From positions 1 through 32,755 of the forward strand of contig NZ_STGU01000024.1 of the NCBI RefSeq assembly GCF_004912135.1: 32,755 nucleotides of DNA, read 5' to 3'. The notes under the pieces are model-generated. The model did not search any database. It was not told the origin of the DNA and saw only the letters and a program-made list of their open reading frames with translations. The position numbers were made by a program, and so were the translations under genes. The DNA is from Rhizobium rosettiformans W3 (GTDB lineage: Bacteria; Pseudomonadota; Alphaproteobacteria; Rhizobiales; Rhizobiaceae). Positions 1 to 7,462 of the stretch are shown piece by piece; position 1 is the first letter of the stretch; each line of letters opens with the position of its first letter.

Positions 1-2396
1 TCGAGAGTGACGCTATCTCCGTCACCATCGGTTGCCTTGATCAGTGCGCCGAAATTGATATCGGTGACCTCGACACGGTCGAGTTCATCCTGGAGGTCGA
101 AATTCTCATCGGACTGAGGGGTATTATGGCGATACGCAAGCCCATCATCACCCGGCGCGTCGTGATCGAGCTGGTCGAAAAGCTTGAATTCAAATTTACC
201 GCCAGGCTGCACGGTCAACGAGAAGACAACGCGTTCTGCGCCACCTTCGCCGCCGGCGACATACGCTTCCAGCGCATTGCCGACAATTCGGTAGCTCAAC
301 GCGTCACTCTGCGAGGACAGGCCGAGTTCGGTCAGAGTTTCCAGTGCAGCTTCGGCTGCCTCACCCGTCACGAAAGAGAAGGAGACCGGGCCATCGGCAC
401 CAGGCTTCACAAGGCTCGTCAGCGAACCGCTGATAAAGGCCGGACCGCGATCGTTTCCGACGTTGGGGTCACCCGTATAGGAGTTGTCCCAGCGGGCAGT
501 ATCGTTCGGGCTGGTACCGGTCGACAGGTCAGTGTTGATGTCGTCTTCGTCTACGGTGAAGACAAGTTCGCAACCGCTCTGAACGGGAACGTCGTCGATC
601 ACATCGACCGTAAAGCTGCCACGAGCGCTATCGCCGTCCGCGTCCGTTGCCGTGAAGGGAATGTTCAGGCTCAACACTTCGTCGGCACCTGGCAGTTCCG
701 ACAACAGCATGGGGGACGGAACATCACCACCATTGTCACCAGCGCCCTCGGGTGGAGCGGCGTGATCAAGATTGCCGATCAGCGTGAACGTGTAGCTACC
801 GGTCTCCGAGGTCGGATCAAGCGTGATGGTGAAAACGGTCCCTGCCGGATACTCACTGCCCTCGGCCATAAATGACTTTGCGGCTTGCTCGCCCTCAACG
901 GTCTCCTTGTAAGCAACGAGAACGTACCCGCCGTTCCAGTTGCCTTCGCTATCTCTCGCGTAGTCGATATAATACTGCAGCGTCTCGTTATCAGACGTCA
1001 GACCCGCCAGATCCGAGATAGCGGCAATGATATCGCCAGACGTCGATGAGGTATCGAGGCCGGCAAAAGCCAAGGTACGACCGATTGGATCGTCGCCTGT
1101 TGGCTCGCCATCTACGATGGCTTCAGACTTGAGATCATTGTCCGCGCCCCAACGGATCCCGAGGTCGCGGTGAACAGAGTTCGAAAGCTCTTCGGGATTC
1201 TCAACCTCGGGGTTCCCGTTCTTCAGGTAATCTTCCGATACGGGCCCGCTCGCATCAGCTTCACCATCGATAACCGGGCTGTCGTCATTGACCGTCACCG
1301 AGAAGCTCGACGAAGCGCGGCTGCCGTCGCTGTCCTGAGCGGTGAAGGGGAACTGGATGACAATGTTGTTCTCAGACTGACCGTCCGGATGATCGAGATT
1401 ACCGATCAGCGTGAACGTGTAAGAGCCGTTTGTGGCGATATCGGAGACTGAGACTGTGAAGACTTCCTCGCCCTTGCCTTCGCCATTGTCTTTATAGGCA
1501 GTGAGCACTGTCCCGTTTGCCGACAGTTCATAAACGAGTGCAACGCCGTCCGACGTATAACCCTGAGCAGCGAGGGCGCTCAGCGTTGCGGGCGTGAATG
1601 CCACGCCACGATCATTGGCGAGCGTGAGGCCCGTGTTGCCGAGGCCGTTGGCGTTGTCGGGACCCCAGTTGATGCCGAGGGACCCTCTGAAGCTGAAATT
1701 GCCGCTTGCCTCATCATTGAAGTTGCCGTTTTCGAGATAATCCTCGTCAACAAAGCCGGCAGTCGCGCCGAGGAAGGTGGGCTCGGTGTCAGATGCATCT
1801 GCACCCAGCACGATGCCCGTCCTGAGCTCGTCGCCGAAGCTCGTGTCTTCGAGGAGATCCGCGAGCGCGAAGTCTTCAGGCGCTGCGTCGATCGGATTGT
1901 CGACGAGGTTGCGGCTCGCGTCCGGCGTGCCTTGAGCGGTGAAGGTGCCGTCCGGGCCGGCTGCGACGTTGATGTTCGAGCCTTCCAGCGCTGCGAAGAG
2001 AGCGACCTGCGGAAGCTCAACGTCGCCGATCACGAAAGTCGGGATGTTGGCGGCGCCACCGATCACGACGATCTCGGTACCGTCGGCGAGGATCAGGACC
2101 AGATTTGCGCCGTCGACTTCGAATTCGAGGTTGTCGAGCTCGATGCCGGCCGGGAGCGTGACCACGTTCTCGGCGTTCGGCGTGACTTCGGTCGGGATGA
2201 CGGCTGCGGCCGTCTGGACCGGCGTCTGGGTCGGCAGGCGGTCGGTGCGACCGGTGTCGGGCGTTTCCGCCTGAGCGACTTCAATGCCTTCTACGGTCTC
2301 GCTGGCGAAACCCAGATGCTGCTCGACCGCAGAGTCGAAATCGTCAGCTGCGGAAGTATTGTCGATGCTGGACAGGCGCGGATCTTCGATGGACAT
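1..2396 (-). CDS. T1SS-143 repeat giant adhesin, N-terminal part (runs off left edge)
   Basis: The frame is open for 798 codons from ATG 2396 to the window edge with no stop, so the 3' end is missing. A good ribosome site (AAGGGGTGAG) precedes the ATG. The first ~200 residues are acidic and include a beta-rich stretch (VVTLPAGIELDNLEFEVDGA). Three long repeats follow, starting near residues 214 (FVDEDYLENGN), 384 (VSEDYLKNGN) and 613 (VDEDDIN). The first two share GSYTFTLIGNLDH; all three share a late D-x-D-G-[SD] motif (QDSDGSR, TDADGDS, TDGDGDS). This matches the T1SS-143 domain of large Ca-binding surface adhesins exported by type I secretion through a C-terminal signal, which would lie outside the window. 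A role in attachment or biofilm is inferred from the family. The plus-strand frames here are antisense shadows. Confidence 0.88.
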   Translation of the reverse strand, partial: MSIEDPRLSSIDNTSAADDFDSAVEQHLGFASETVEGIEVAQAETPDTGRTDRLPTQTPVQTAAAVIPTEVTPNAENVVTLPAGIELDNLEFEVDGANLVLILADGTEIVVIGGAANIPTFVIGDVELPQVALFAALEGSNINVAAGPDGTFTAQGTPDASRNLVDNPIDAAPEDFALADLLEDTSFGDELRTGIVLGADASDTEPTFLGATAGFVDEDYLENGNFNDEASGNFSFRGSLGINWGPDNANGLGNTGLTLANDRGVAFTPATLSALAAQGYTSDGVALVYELSANGTVLTAYKDNGEGKGEEVFTVSVSDIATNGSYTFTLIGNLDHPDGQSENNIVIQFPFTAQDSDGSRASSSFSVTVNDDSPVIDGEADASGPVSEDYLKNGNPEVENPEELSNSVHRDLGIRWGADNDLKSEAIVDGEPTGDDPIGRTLAFAGLDTSSTSGDIIAAISDLAGLTSDNETLQYYIDYARDSEGNWNGGYVLVAYKETVEGEQAAKSFMAEGSEYPAGTVFTITLDPTSETGSYTFTLIGNLDHAAPPEGAGDNGGDVPSPMLLSELPGADEVLSLNIPFTATDADGDSARGSFTVDVIDDVPVQSGCELVFTVDEDDINTDLSTGTSPNDTARWDNSYTGDPNVGNDRGPAFISGSLTSLVKPGADGPVSFSFVTGEAAEAALETLTELGLSSQSDALSYRIVGNALEAYVAGGEGGAERVVFSLTVQPGGKFEFKLFDQLDHDAPGDDGLAYRHNTPQSDENFDLQDELDRVEVTDINFGALIKATDGDGDSVTL

Positions 2397-2467
2397 GGTA
2401 ACTCACCCCTTAACAAGTTGATCGCAGTTAAATCGCGATGCGGGGGCGGGTGCAACGGTTTCTTAAC

Positions 2468-2496
2468 CTTGAAGATATAACCGGTTATGCTTCAAG
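2468..2496. promoter_or_regulatory. Dyad element upstream of adhesin gene
   Basis: Arms CTTGAAG (2468-2474) and CTTCAAG (2490-2496) flank a perfect 12-bp palindrome, ATAACCGGTTAT (2477-2488). Symmetry is perfect apart from one extra base on one side. It ends 72 bp upstream of the adhesin ATG, a position that suits an operator or a leader hairpin. No regulator is encoded beside it. Confidence 0.5.
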
Positions 2497-2651
2497 CGAC
2501 CATTATTGAAAAAGAAGTTAATTTCGGGCCGAAAAACCCTTTTATTTCTGCAATTTACTCAAATTTTACCAAATTTCTGCGGCGACATCCGCAGCCTTCC
2601 GCGAGGGCTCTCGGGAAGCCCTCAGGTGGCAAACAGAGACGACAGCACAAC

Positions 2652-2690
2652 TCCCGGCCAAAACACATTTTATGTTGCTTATGGCCGGGA
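2652..2690 (-). terminator. Hairpin downstream of udh, possible terminator
   Basis: TCCCGGCCA (2652-2660) pairs perfectly with TGGCCGGGA (2682-2690); ACAT/ATGT inside the loop can pair as well. It begins 15 bp past the udh stop. No U-tract follows on the minus strand, so it may only protect the mRNA end. Confidence 0.4.
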
Positions 2691-2705
2691 GGATCGGTTC
2701 TGCGA

Positions 2706-3503
2706 TCAGTCTTCGGGGAAGATGGGATCGTTGACGAAGGGGCCACCCTGGTAAATGGCGATCGGGTCATCAGGTCTTGGTTTGGGCATTGCCTCGTCGA
2801 TCTCGCCGCGGAAGCGTTCGGCATTGTCCCTCGGATGCCAGCCCAGATAGGAGACATGGGAATTGTCCCACCAGCGGGTGTCGTTGTTCGAGCAGCCCCA
2901 GATGACCGGGCAGCCGAGGCGCGGGGCGCGGAAGACGCATTCGATCATCGAGAGAAAGTCGTCATAGCTCATCCAGGTGGAGAGCATGCGGTGGCTCTTC
3001 GGCTTTTCCATGCAGCTGCCGATGCGCACCAGCGCCGTCTCCTGGCCGAACTTCTCGAAATACATGCGGGCGAGCGCCTCACCGAAACATTTCGACACGC
3101 CATAGAGACCATCGGGTCGCAGCGGCGCCTCATGATCCAGATATTCGTCCTGACGATAAAAGCCGATCGTGTGGTTGGAGCTCGCAAAGAGGATCCGCGG
3201 CATGCCATTGGCGCGCGCGGCTTCATAGAGATTGTAGAGGCCGAGCAGATTGGCATTCATGATCTTGGAGAACTTGTCCTCGACGGAGATGCCGCCGAGA
3301 TGGATGATGCCGTCGCAGCCCGCAACGAGCCTGTCGACAGCGGAATGGTCGCCCAGATCGCAGACCACAGCCTCCTCATGATCTGCGACCGGACCGAGAT
3401 CCACGATGTCCGAGACCCTGACGATCTCCGCGAGCCCCTTCAAGCGCCCACGCATCGCGCTGCCCAGTCCGCCGGCAGCTCCCGTCAGCAACAGTCTCTT
3501 CAC
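2706..3503 (-). CDS. udh: Uronate dehydrogenase (NAD-dependent)
   Basis: Oxidises D-galacturonate or D-glucuronate to the aldaro-1,5-lactone (EC 1.1.1.203), the first step of oxidative hexuronate catabolism. The 265-residue product begins with a Rossmann motif (GAAGGLG, residues 8-14). It has the SDR catalytic set: Ser in FASSNHTIG (107-114) and Tyr134/Lys138 in YGVSK. Stretches such as GLYNLYEAARA, LYGVSKCFGE and GQETALVRIGSC match what I remember of Agrobacterium Udh, which is also 265 residues. The start is GTG at 3503, chosen because GAGGAGGAGAA sits just upstream and the Rossmann strand starts at once; the frame stays open far upstream but crosses the promoter. It diverges from the GntR gene and is probably repressed by it. 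Confidence 0.93.
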   Translation of the reverse strand: MKRLLLTGAAGGLGSAMRGRLKGLAEIVRVSDIVDLGPVADHEEAVVCDLGDHSAVDRLVAGCDGIIHLGGISVEDKFSKIMNANLLGLYNLYEAARANGMPRILFASSNHTIGFYRQDEYLDHEAPLRPDGLYGVSKCFGEALARMYFEKFGQETALVRIGSCMEKPKSHRMLSTWMSYDDFLSMIECVFRAPRLGCPVIWGCSNNDTRWWDNSHVSYLGWHPRDNAERFRGEIDEAMPKPRPDDPIAIYQGGPFVNDPIFPED

Positions 3504-3530
3504 GCCGTTCTCCTCCTCAGATATGATTTG

Positions 3531-3565
3531 CCAACTTATCATACAGGTTGATCGAACCCGGTCAA
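3531..3565 (-). promoter_or_regulatory. udh promoter with overlapping regulator motif
   Basis: Read on the minus strand: -35 TTGACC (3565-3560), a 16-bp spacer and -10 TATGAT (3543-3538). The -10 lies inside CTGTATGATAAGTTGG (3546-3531). That motif matches ACGTATGACAACTTGG at the kdgD promoter (4419-4434) at 12 of 16 positions. This is probably the operator of the adjacent GntR regulator, placed to block polymerase. Confidence 0.55.
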
Positions 3566-3651
3566 TATCGTAGACCTTTGCGAGGACAGGCTGGTCAAAT
3601 CCGGCTTCACGATGGAATATCGCGGTCCAGAAGATCGGGCGGGGAACAGGC

Positions 3652-4395
3652 ATGGCGCTACAGGCGAGAACCGAAACGGGTGCGGGAACCCTGGTGCAAA
3701 GGCTCGGAGATACGCTGCGAAAGGCGATCGCCGCCGGCCAGTTTCCGCCCGGGAGCAAGCTGCCGAGCGAGGCGCAACTCTCGGAAGCCCATGGCGTCTC
3801 GCGCACCGTGGTCCGTGAAGCCATCGCCTCTCTCCGGGCAGACCGGCTGGTCGAAGCCCGGCAGGGCGCCGGGGTCTTCGTGCTGACGCCCCAGGACCCG
3901 CCACCTGCTCCGCTGTTGATCGGCAATATCGATCCGGCCCGCGTCTCGTCTATGATCGAACTCCTGGAACTCAGGACTGCCGTTGAGGTCGAAGCGGCAG
4001 GCCTTGCAGCCCTTCGCCGCTCTCCGGCACAGGAAGAGGTGATCCTGGAACGGCATTATGCGGTTCGCGCCTGTCTCGAGGCAGGGCAATCGACGACCGA
4101 AGCCGATTTCGCCCTGCACCTTGCCATCGCCGAGGCCACAAACAATCCGCGCTTCCGCGAATTCCTCGCCATGATCGGCAAGAATGTCATCCCGCGTGCC
4201 GCCTTGCGCGATGAAGACAGCGAGGAGGATCAGTCCGCCTATCTGCGCCTGATCGATGCCGAACATGCCGACATCGTCGAGGCGATTTCGCTTGGCGACG
4301 AGGAGGCCGCACGCGACGCCATGCGACGCCATCTGCGCGGCAGCCAGAGCCGCTACCGGGCGCTTTTGCGAGAACAGCGCCAACCTGTACGATAA
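3652..4395 (+). CDS. FadR-type GntR transcriptional regulator of the hexuronate genes
   Basis: A 247-residue regulator. Residues ~14-80 form the GntR winged helix (LPSEAQLSEAHGVSRTVVRE, then the wing ARQGAGVFV). Residues ~100-235 form an all-helical FCD ligand domain with metal-site type Asp and His residues (ADFALHLAIAEATNN). FCD regulators usually release DNA when they bind a sugar acid or other organic acid. The gene lies between udh (divergent) and kdgD (69 bp downstream), so the ligand is probably a uronate or an aldarate intermediate. Candidate operators occur at both flanking promoters (3531-3546, 4419-4434, and a weaker one at 4385-4400). The ATG at 3652 follows GGGGAAC and gives a full-length DNA-binding domain. 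The symbol is left blank because the orthologue name is not certain. Confidence 0.88.
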   Translation: MALQARTETGAGTLVQRLGDTLRKAIAAGQFPPGSKLPSEAQLSEAHGVSRTVVREAIASLRADRLVEARQGAGVFVLTPQDPPPAPLLIGNIDPARVSSMIELLELRTAVEVEAAGLAALRRSPAQEEVILERHYAVRACLEAGQSTTEADFALHLAIAEATNNPRFREFLAMIGKNVIPRAALRDEDSEEDQSAYLRLIDAEHADIVEAISLGDEEAARDAMRRHLRGSQSRYRALLREQRQPVR

Positions 4396-4434
4396 CATTT
4401 GACATAGGCGTCGATAATACGTATGACAACTTGG
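4385..4434 (+). promoter_or_regulatory. kdgD-gci-gli-TRAP operon promoter with two candidate operators
   Basis: -35 TTGACA (4399-4404), a 17-bp spacer and -10 TATGAC (4422-4427). ACGTATGACAACTTGG (4419-4434) covers the -10. CTGTACGATAACATTT (4385-4400) abuts the -35 and shares CTGTAYGATAA with the udh-side motif. ATACGTAT (4417-4424) adds local dyad symmetry. The pattern suggests repression by the upstream GntR protein. Confidence 0.55.
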
Positions 4435-4464
4435 CCGGAGGAGGCCAAGAGAGGACATTCGAAC

Positions 4465-5370
4465 ATGACGCCGCAAGACATCAAGGCCGCGCTCGGCGCC
4501 GGCCTGCTCTCCTTCCCTGTCACGCATTTCGACGATGCAGGGAATTTCAAGTCCGACAGCTATGCCGAACATGTGGAGTGGCTGTCCGGTTTTGATGCGC
4601 CCGTGCTGTTTGCAGCCGGCGGGACGGGCGAGTTCTTTTCGCTGACGCCATCGGAAGTTCCTCGCATCGTCGCTGCAGCCAAGGAAGCCGCCGGCAAGAC
4701 CGCGATCGTCTCCGGCTGTGGCTATGGCACTGACATCGCAGTCGAGATCGCGCGGTCCGTGGAGAAAGTCGGCGCGGACGGCATCCTTCTCCTGCCCCAT
4801 TATCTGATCGATGCCCCGCAGGAGGGCATGTACCAGCACGTCAAGCGCATCTGCCAGTCGGTCGGCATCGGCGTCATGGTCTATAATCGCGACAATTCGG
4901 TTCTTGGGGTCGAGACGCTGCAGCGCCTGTGCGACGAATGCCCCAACCTGATTGGCTTCAAGGACGGCACCGGGGATATTGGCCTGGTTCGCCAGATTAC
5001 CGCGACCATGGGCGACCGGCTCACCTATCTGGGCGGCATGCCGACAGCGGAACTCTTTGCCGAAGCCTATCTTGGTGCCGGCTTCACGACCTATTCGTCT
5101 GCCGTCTTCAACTTCGTGCCGGGGCTGGCCGTCGACTTCTACGAGGCCCTGCGCGCCGGTGAGCGCGAGCGCTGCGAGACGATCCTCAAGGACTTCTTCT
5201 ACCCGTTCATGGCCATCCGCAGCCGACGCAAGGGTTATGCTGTCTCGGCCGTGAAGGCCGGCGTGCGCCTTCAGGGCTTTGCCGCCGGGAAGGTGCGTCC
5301 TCCCCTCGACGATCTCACGGCAGAAGAGGAAGAGATGATGGCCAAGCTTATCGCGCCGTGGAAGCGCTGA
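4465..5370 (+). CDS. kdgD: 5-dehydro-4-deoxyglucarate dehydratase
   Basis: A DHDPS/NAL-family TIM-barrel enzyme (EC 4.2.1.41) that dehydrates and decarboxylates 5-keto-4-deoxy-glucarate to 2-oxoglutarate semialdehyde. The 301-residue product has GGTGEF (52-57), Tyr140 in MVYNRDN and the Schiff-base Lys166 in IGFKDGTGD. Decarboxylating KdgD and simple aldolases share this fold; the call rests on sequence memory and on the udh/gci/gli neighbours. ATG 4465 is preferred because AAGAGAGGA lies 9 bp upstream. The in-frame ATG at 4423 falls inside the promoter -10 and would add 14 residues with no family counterpart. It is the first gene of a plus-strand operon, 16 bp before gci. Confidence 0.92.
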   Translation: MTPQDIKAALGAGLLSFPVTHFDDAGNFKSDSYAEHVEWLSGFDAPVLFAAGGTGEFFSLTPSEVPRIVAAAKEAAGKTAIVSGCGYGTDIAVEIARSVEKVGADGILLLPHYLIDAPQEGMYQHVKRICQSVGIGVMVYNRDNSVLGVETLQRLCDECPNLIGFKDGTGDIGLVRQITATMGDRLTYLGGMPTAELFAEAYLGAGFTTYSSAVFNFVPGLAVDFYEALRAGERERCETILKDFFYPFMAIRSRRKGYAVSAVKAGVRLQGFAAGKVRPPLDDLTAEEEEMMAKLIAPWKR

Positions 5371-5386
5371 GCAGAGGGCGCGCGTC

Positions 5387-6526
5387 ATGAAGATCGCAGA
5401 GGTTCGCACCCATCTTCTCGAGCACCGGCTCTCGGTGCCGTTCCAGAGCGCTTCCATGCGCTTCGATCGGCGGGCGCATGTGCTCGTGGAGATCATCTGC
5501 GACAACGGGCTGACCGGTTGGGGCGAATGCCTTGGCCCGGCCCGACCGAATGCGGCAGTGGTTGCGGCCTATCGCAACTGGCTGATCGGCATGGACCCGC
5601 TGGAGACCGAGAAGATCTGGGCGGTGCTCTACAATGCGCTGCGTGATCAGGGACAACGCGGTCTGACACTCACGGCGCTATCGGGCATCGACATCGCGCT
5701 CTGGGATATCAAGGGCAAACATTTCGGCGCGTCGGTCTCGACACTGCTCGGCGGGCGGTTCCGCGACAGCGTGAAGGCCTATGCGACGGGCAGCTTCAAG
5801 CGCGACGGCGTGGATCGTGTCGAAGACAATGCGAAAGATATCGCGCTCTATCGCTCGCAAGGTTTCCACGCCTCCAAGATCAAGGTCGGCTTCGGCATCG
5901 AGGAAGATCTGCGCGTAATCCGGGCCGCGCGCGACGCTGCGGGCTCGGATATGCGCCTAATGGCGGATGCCAATCACGGCTATGGCGTGCTGGAAGCCGT
6001 CGAGTTCGGACGGCGGGCCGCGGACTATGGCCTCGACTGGTTCGAGGAGCCTGTCGTGCCAGAGCAACTCGCCGCCTATCGCGAAGTGCGGAGCAAGCAG
6101 CCGATCCCGGTCGCGGGTGGCGAGACCTGGCATAGCCGCTGGGGCATGAAGGAGCCAATCGAGAGCCGCGCCATCGACATCGTGCAGCCCGACCTTGCCG
6201 GTGTCGGCGGGTTTACCGAGGCAAAGCGCGTGGCGGATCTCGCGGCGCTGCATGGGGTCCGTGTCGTACCGCATGTCTGGGGTACGGCCGTCCATATCGC
6301 GGCTGCCCTGCAGTTCATCGCGGCCATGGTGCCGGATCCGGTGCGCGTCAACCCGATCGAGCCGATCCTGGAATTCGACCGCACGGACAATCCTTTCCGC
6401 CAGGCCGTCATTCAGAGCCCGATCGAACATGAGAACGGGGTGGTCGCAATCCCCAATGCTCCCGGGCTTGGCATCGAGATCAACCGCGATGCCCTCCAGG
6501 AATTCAAGATGAAGGACGAGGCATGA
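5387..6526 (+). CDS. gci: D-galactarolactone cycloisomerase (enolase superfamily)
   Basis: Opens D-galactaro-1,4-lactone (also D-glucarolactone in the characterised enzyme) to the 3-deoxy-2-keto-hexarate used by KdgD (EC 5.5.1.27). The 379-residue protein has the MLE N-terminal lid and the enolase barrel with Lys164/Lys166 (KIK), metal ligands Asp194, Glu220 and Glu246, and His296 in VVPHVWGT. The long stretch from NALRDQGQRG through GIDIALWDIKGKH is nearly what I remember of Agrobacterium Gci. Its last 4 bp overlap the gli start (ATGA), so the two are probably translationally coupled. Galactarate dehydratases belong to the same superfamily, but the paired lactone isomerase favours the cycloisomerase. 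Confidence 0.92.
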   Translation: MKIAEVRTHLLEHRLSVPFQSASMRFDRRAHVLVEIICDNGLTGWGECLGPARPNAAVVAAYRNWLIGMDPLETEKIWAVLYNALRDQGQRGLTLTALSGIDIALWDIKGKHFGASVSTLLGGRFRDSVKAYATGSFKRDGVDRVEDNAKDIALYRSQGFHASKIKVGFGIEEDLRVIRAARDAAGSDMRLMADANHGYGVLEAVEFGRRAADYGLDWFEEPVVPEQLAAYREVRSKQPIPVAGGETWHSRWGMKEPIESRAIDIVQPDLAGVGGFTEAKRVADLAALHGVRVVPHVWGTAVHIAAALQFIAAMVPDPVRVNPIEPILEFDRTDNPFRQAVIQSPIEHENGVVAIPNAPGLGIEINRDALQEFKMKDEA

Positions 6527-7401
6527 GCCTGATCCGCCCCCTCTCCGGCGCCAAGCCGTCGATCACCCTGCCCAAGGGCGCGATCGATACGCAGATGCAT
6601 GCCTACATGCCCGGCTTCCCCGCCCTGCCTGGCGGCCCCGGGCTTCCGGCCGGCGACCTGCCGACGCCGGAGCAGTATCGCCAGTTCATGGACTGGATCG
6701 GAATCGAGCGCGTCATCGTCACCCAGGGCATGGCGCACCAGCTGGACAACAACAATCTCGTCGCCTGCCTCGAACGGTTCGGGGATATCGCCTGGGGCGT
6801 GGCGATGATCGATGCCACCACCAGCGAAGCCGAGCTCGACCGTCTGTCTGCGGCCCGGGTCCGTGGTGCACGCATCATGAACCTGCCGGGCGGGGCGGCC
6901 AACCTGACCAAGCTCGAAGAAGTGGATGCCATCGCCGCCAGCCGGGACTGGATGATCGCGATCCAGTTCGATGGCAGCGACATTCTCGAGTACGAGGAAC
7001 GGCTCTCGAAACTCAAATCACGGTGGGTGCTCGATCATCACGGCAAGTTCTTTTGCGGCGTGACACCGGACAGTCCGCAGGTGCAGGCGACCAAACGGCT
7101 GATCGATGGTGGGCGCTGCTGGTTCAAGTTCGCGGGCGTCTATGAATCGTCGAAATCCGGCGGACCTGAATTCGCCGATGTCGCGGCGGTTGCTCGCGCA
7201 ATTGCTGCGCATGCGCCGGAGCGGATCGTATGGGGCACCAACTGGCCCCACAACATGGCGCGCGCCCAGGCCGGTTATCCCGACGATGCCGCGCTCGCCG
7301 ATACCGTGCTTGGCTGGTTGCCCGACGAGAAGGCTCGCCGTCTCGCGCTCGTGGACAATCCGGAAGAACTTTTCGCTATCGCGCCTGCTGCAGGCAGGTA
7401 G
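6523..7401 (+). CDS. gli: D-galactarolactone isomerase (amidohydrolase superfamily)
   Basis: Converts the 1,5-lactone made by Udh to the 1,4-lactone used by Gci (EC 5.4.1.4). The 292-residue protein is a LigI-like amidohydrolase. The usual metal-binding HxH near the N-terminus is replaced by Gln-Met-His (DTQMHAYMP, from residue ~26). Later motifs are DHHGKFF, GVYESS and WGTNWPHN. In the characterised Agrobacterium enzyme, loss of the catalytic base used by LigI explains isomerisation in place of hydrolysis; that is family knowledge, not proved here. The ATG overlaps the gci stop. A hairpin (CCGCCG 7414-7419 / CGGCGG 7433-7438) follows the stop and precedes the TRAP genes. Confidence 0.9.
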   Translation: MSLIRPLSGAKPSITLPKGAIDTQMHAYMPGFPALPGGPGLPAGDLPTPEQYRQFMDWIGIERVIVTQGMAHQLDNNNLVACLERFGDIAWGVAMIDATTSEAELDRLSAARVRGARIMNLPGGAANLTKLEEVDAIAASRDWMIAIQFDGSDILEYEERLSKLKSRWVLDHHGKFFCGVTPDSPQVQATKRLIDGGRCWFKFAGVYESSKSGGPEFADVAAVARAIAAHAPERIVWGTNWPHNMARAQAGYPDDAALADTVLGWLPDEKARRLALVDNPEELFAIAPAAGR

Positions 7402-7462
7402 CCGGACTGCAATCCGCCGAAACGGGAGGTTCCGGCGGCTCAATCAAAGAGGAGGAAGACCA

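Larger units (their letters stand above)
2397..2705. other. Intergenic region, 309 bp, between adhesin gene and udh
   Basis: No convincing gene. About 2497-2580 is AT-rich, unlike the rest of the window, and probably holds the adhesin promoter; I could not fix -35 and -10 boxes. It contains the dyad at 2468-2496 and a hairpin at 2603-2623 (GAGGGCT / AGCCCTC). A longer hairpin at 2652-2690 lies just past the udh stop. Confidence 0.6.

Noticed and set aside
126..2480. Several plus-strand open frames of 60-180 codons in the first 2.5 kb
   Set aside because: They lie antisense to the long minus-strand adhesin frame, overlap one another, have no recognisable domains and lack good ribosome sites.
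2487..3551. A 354-codon plus-strand frame opposite udh
   Set aside because: It is antisense to a clear uronate dehydrogenase, with composition typical of a shadow frame in GC-rich DNA.
3658..5505. A 615-codon minus-strand frame opposite the GntR regulator and kdgD
   Set aside because: It spans two well-identified genes and their promoter on the other strand and has no family features.
7414..7438. Terminator between gli and the TRAP binding-protein gene
   Set aside because: The hairpin is short, imperfect and has no U-tract, so the genes are probably one transcript.
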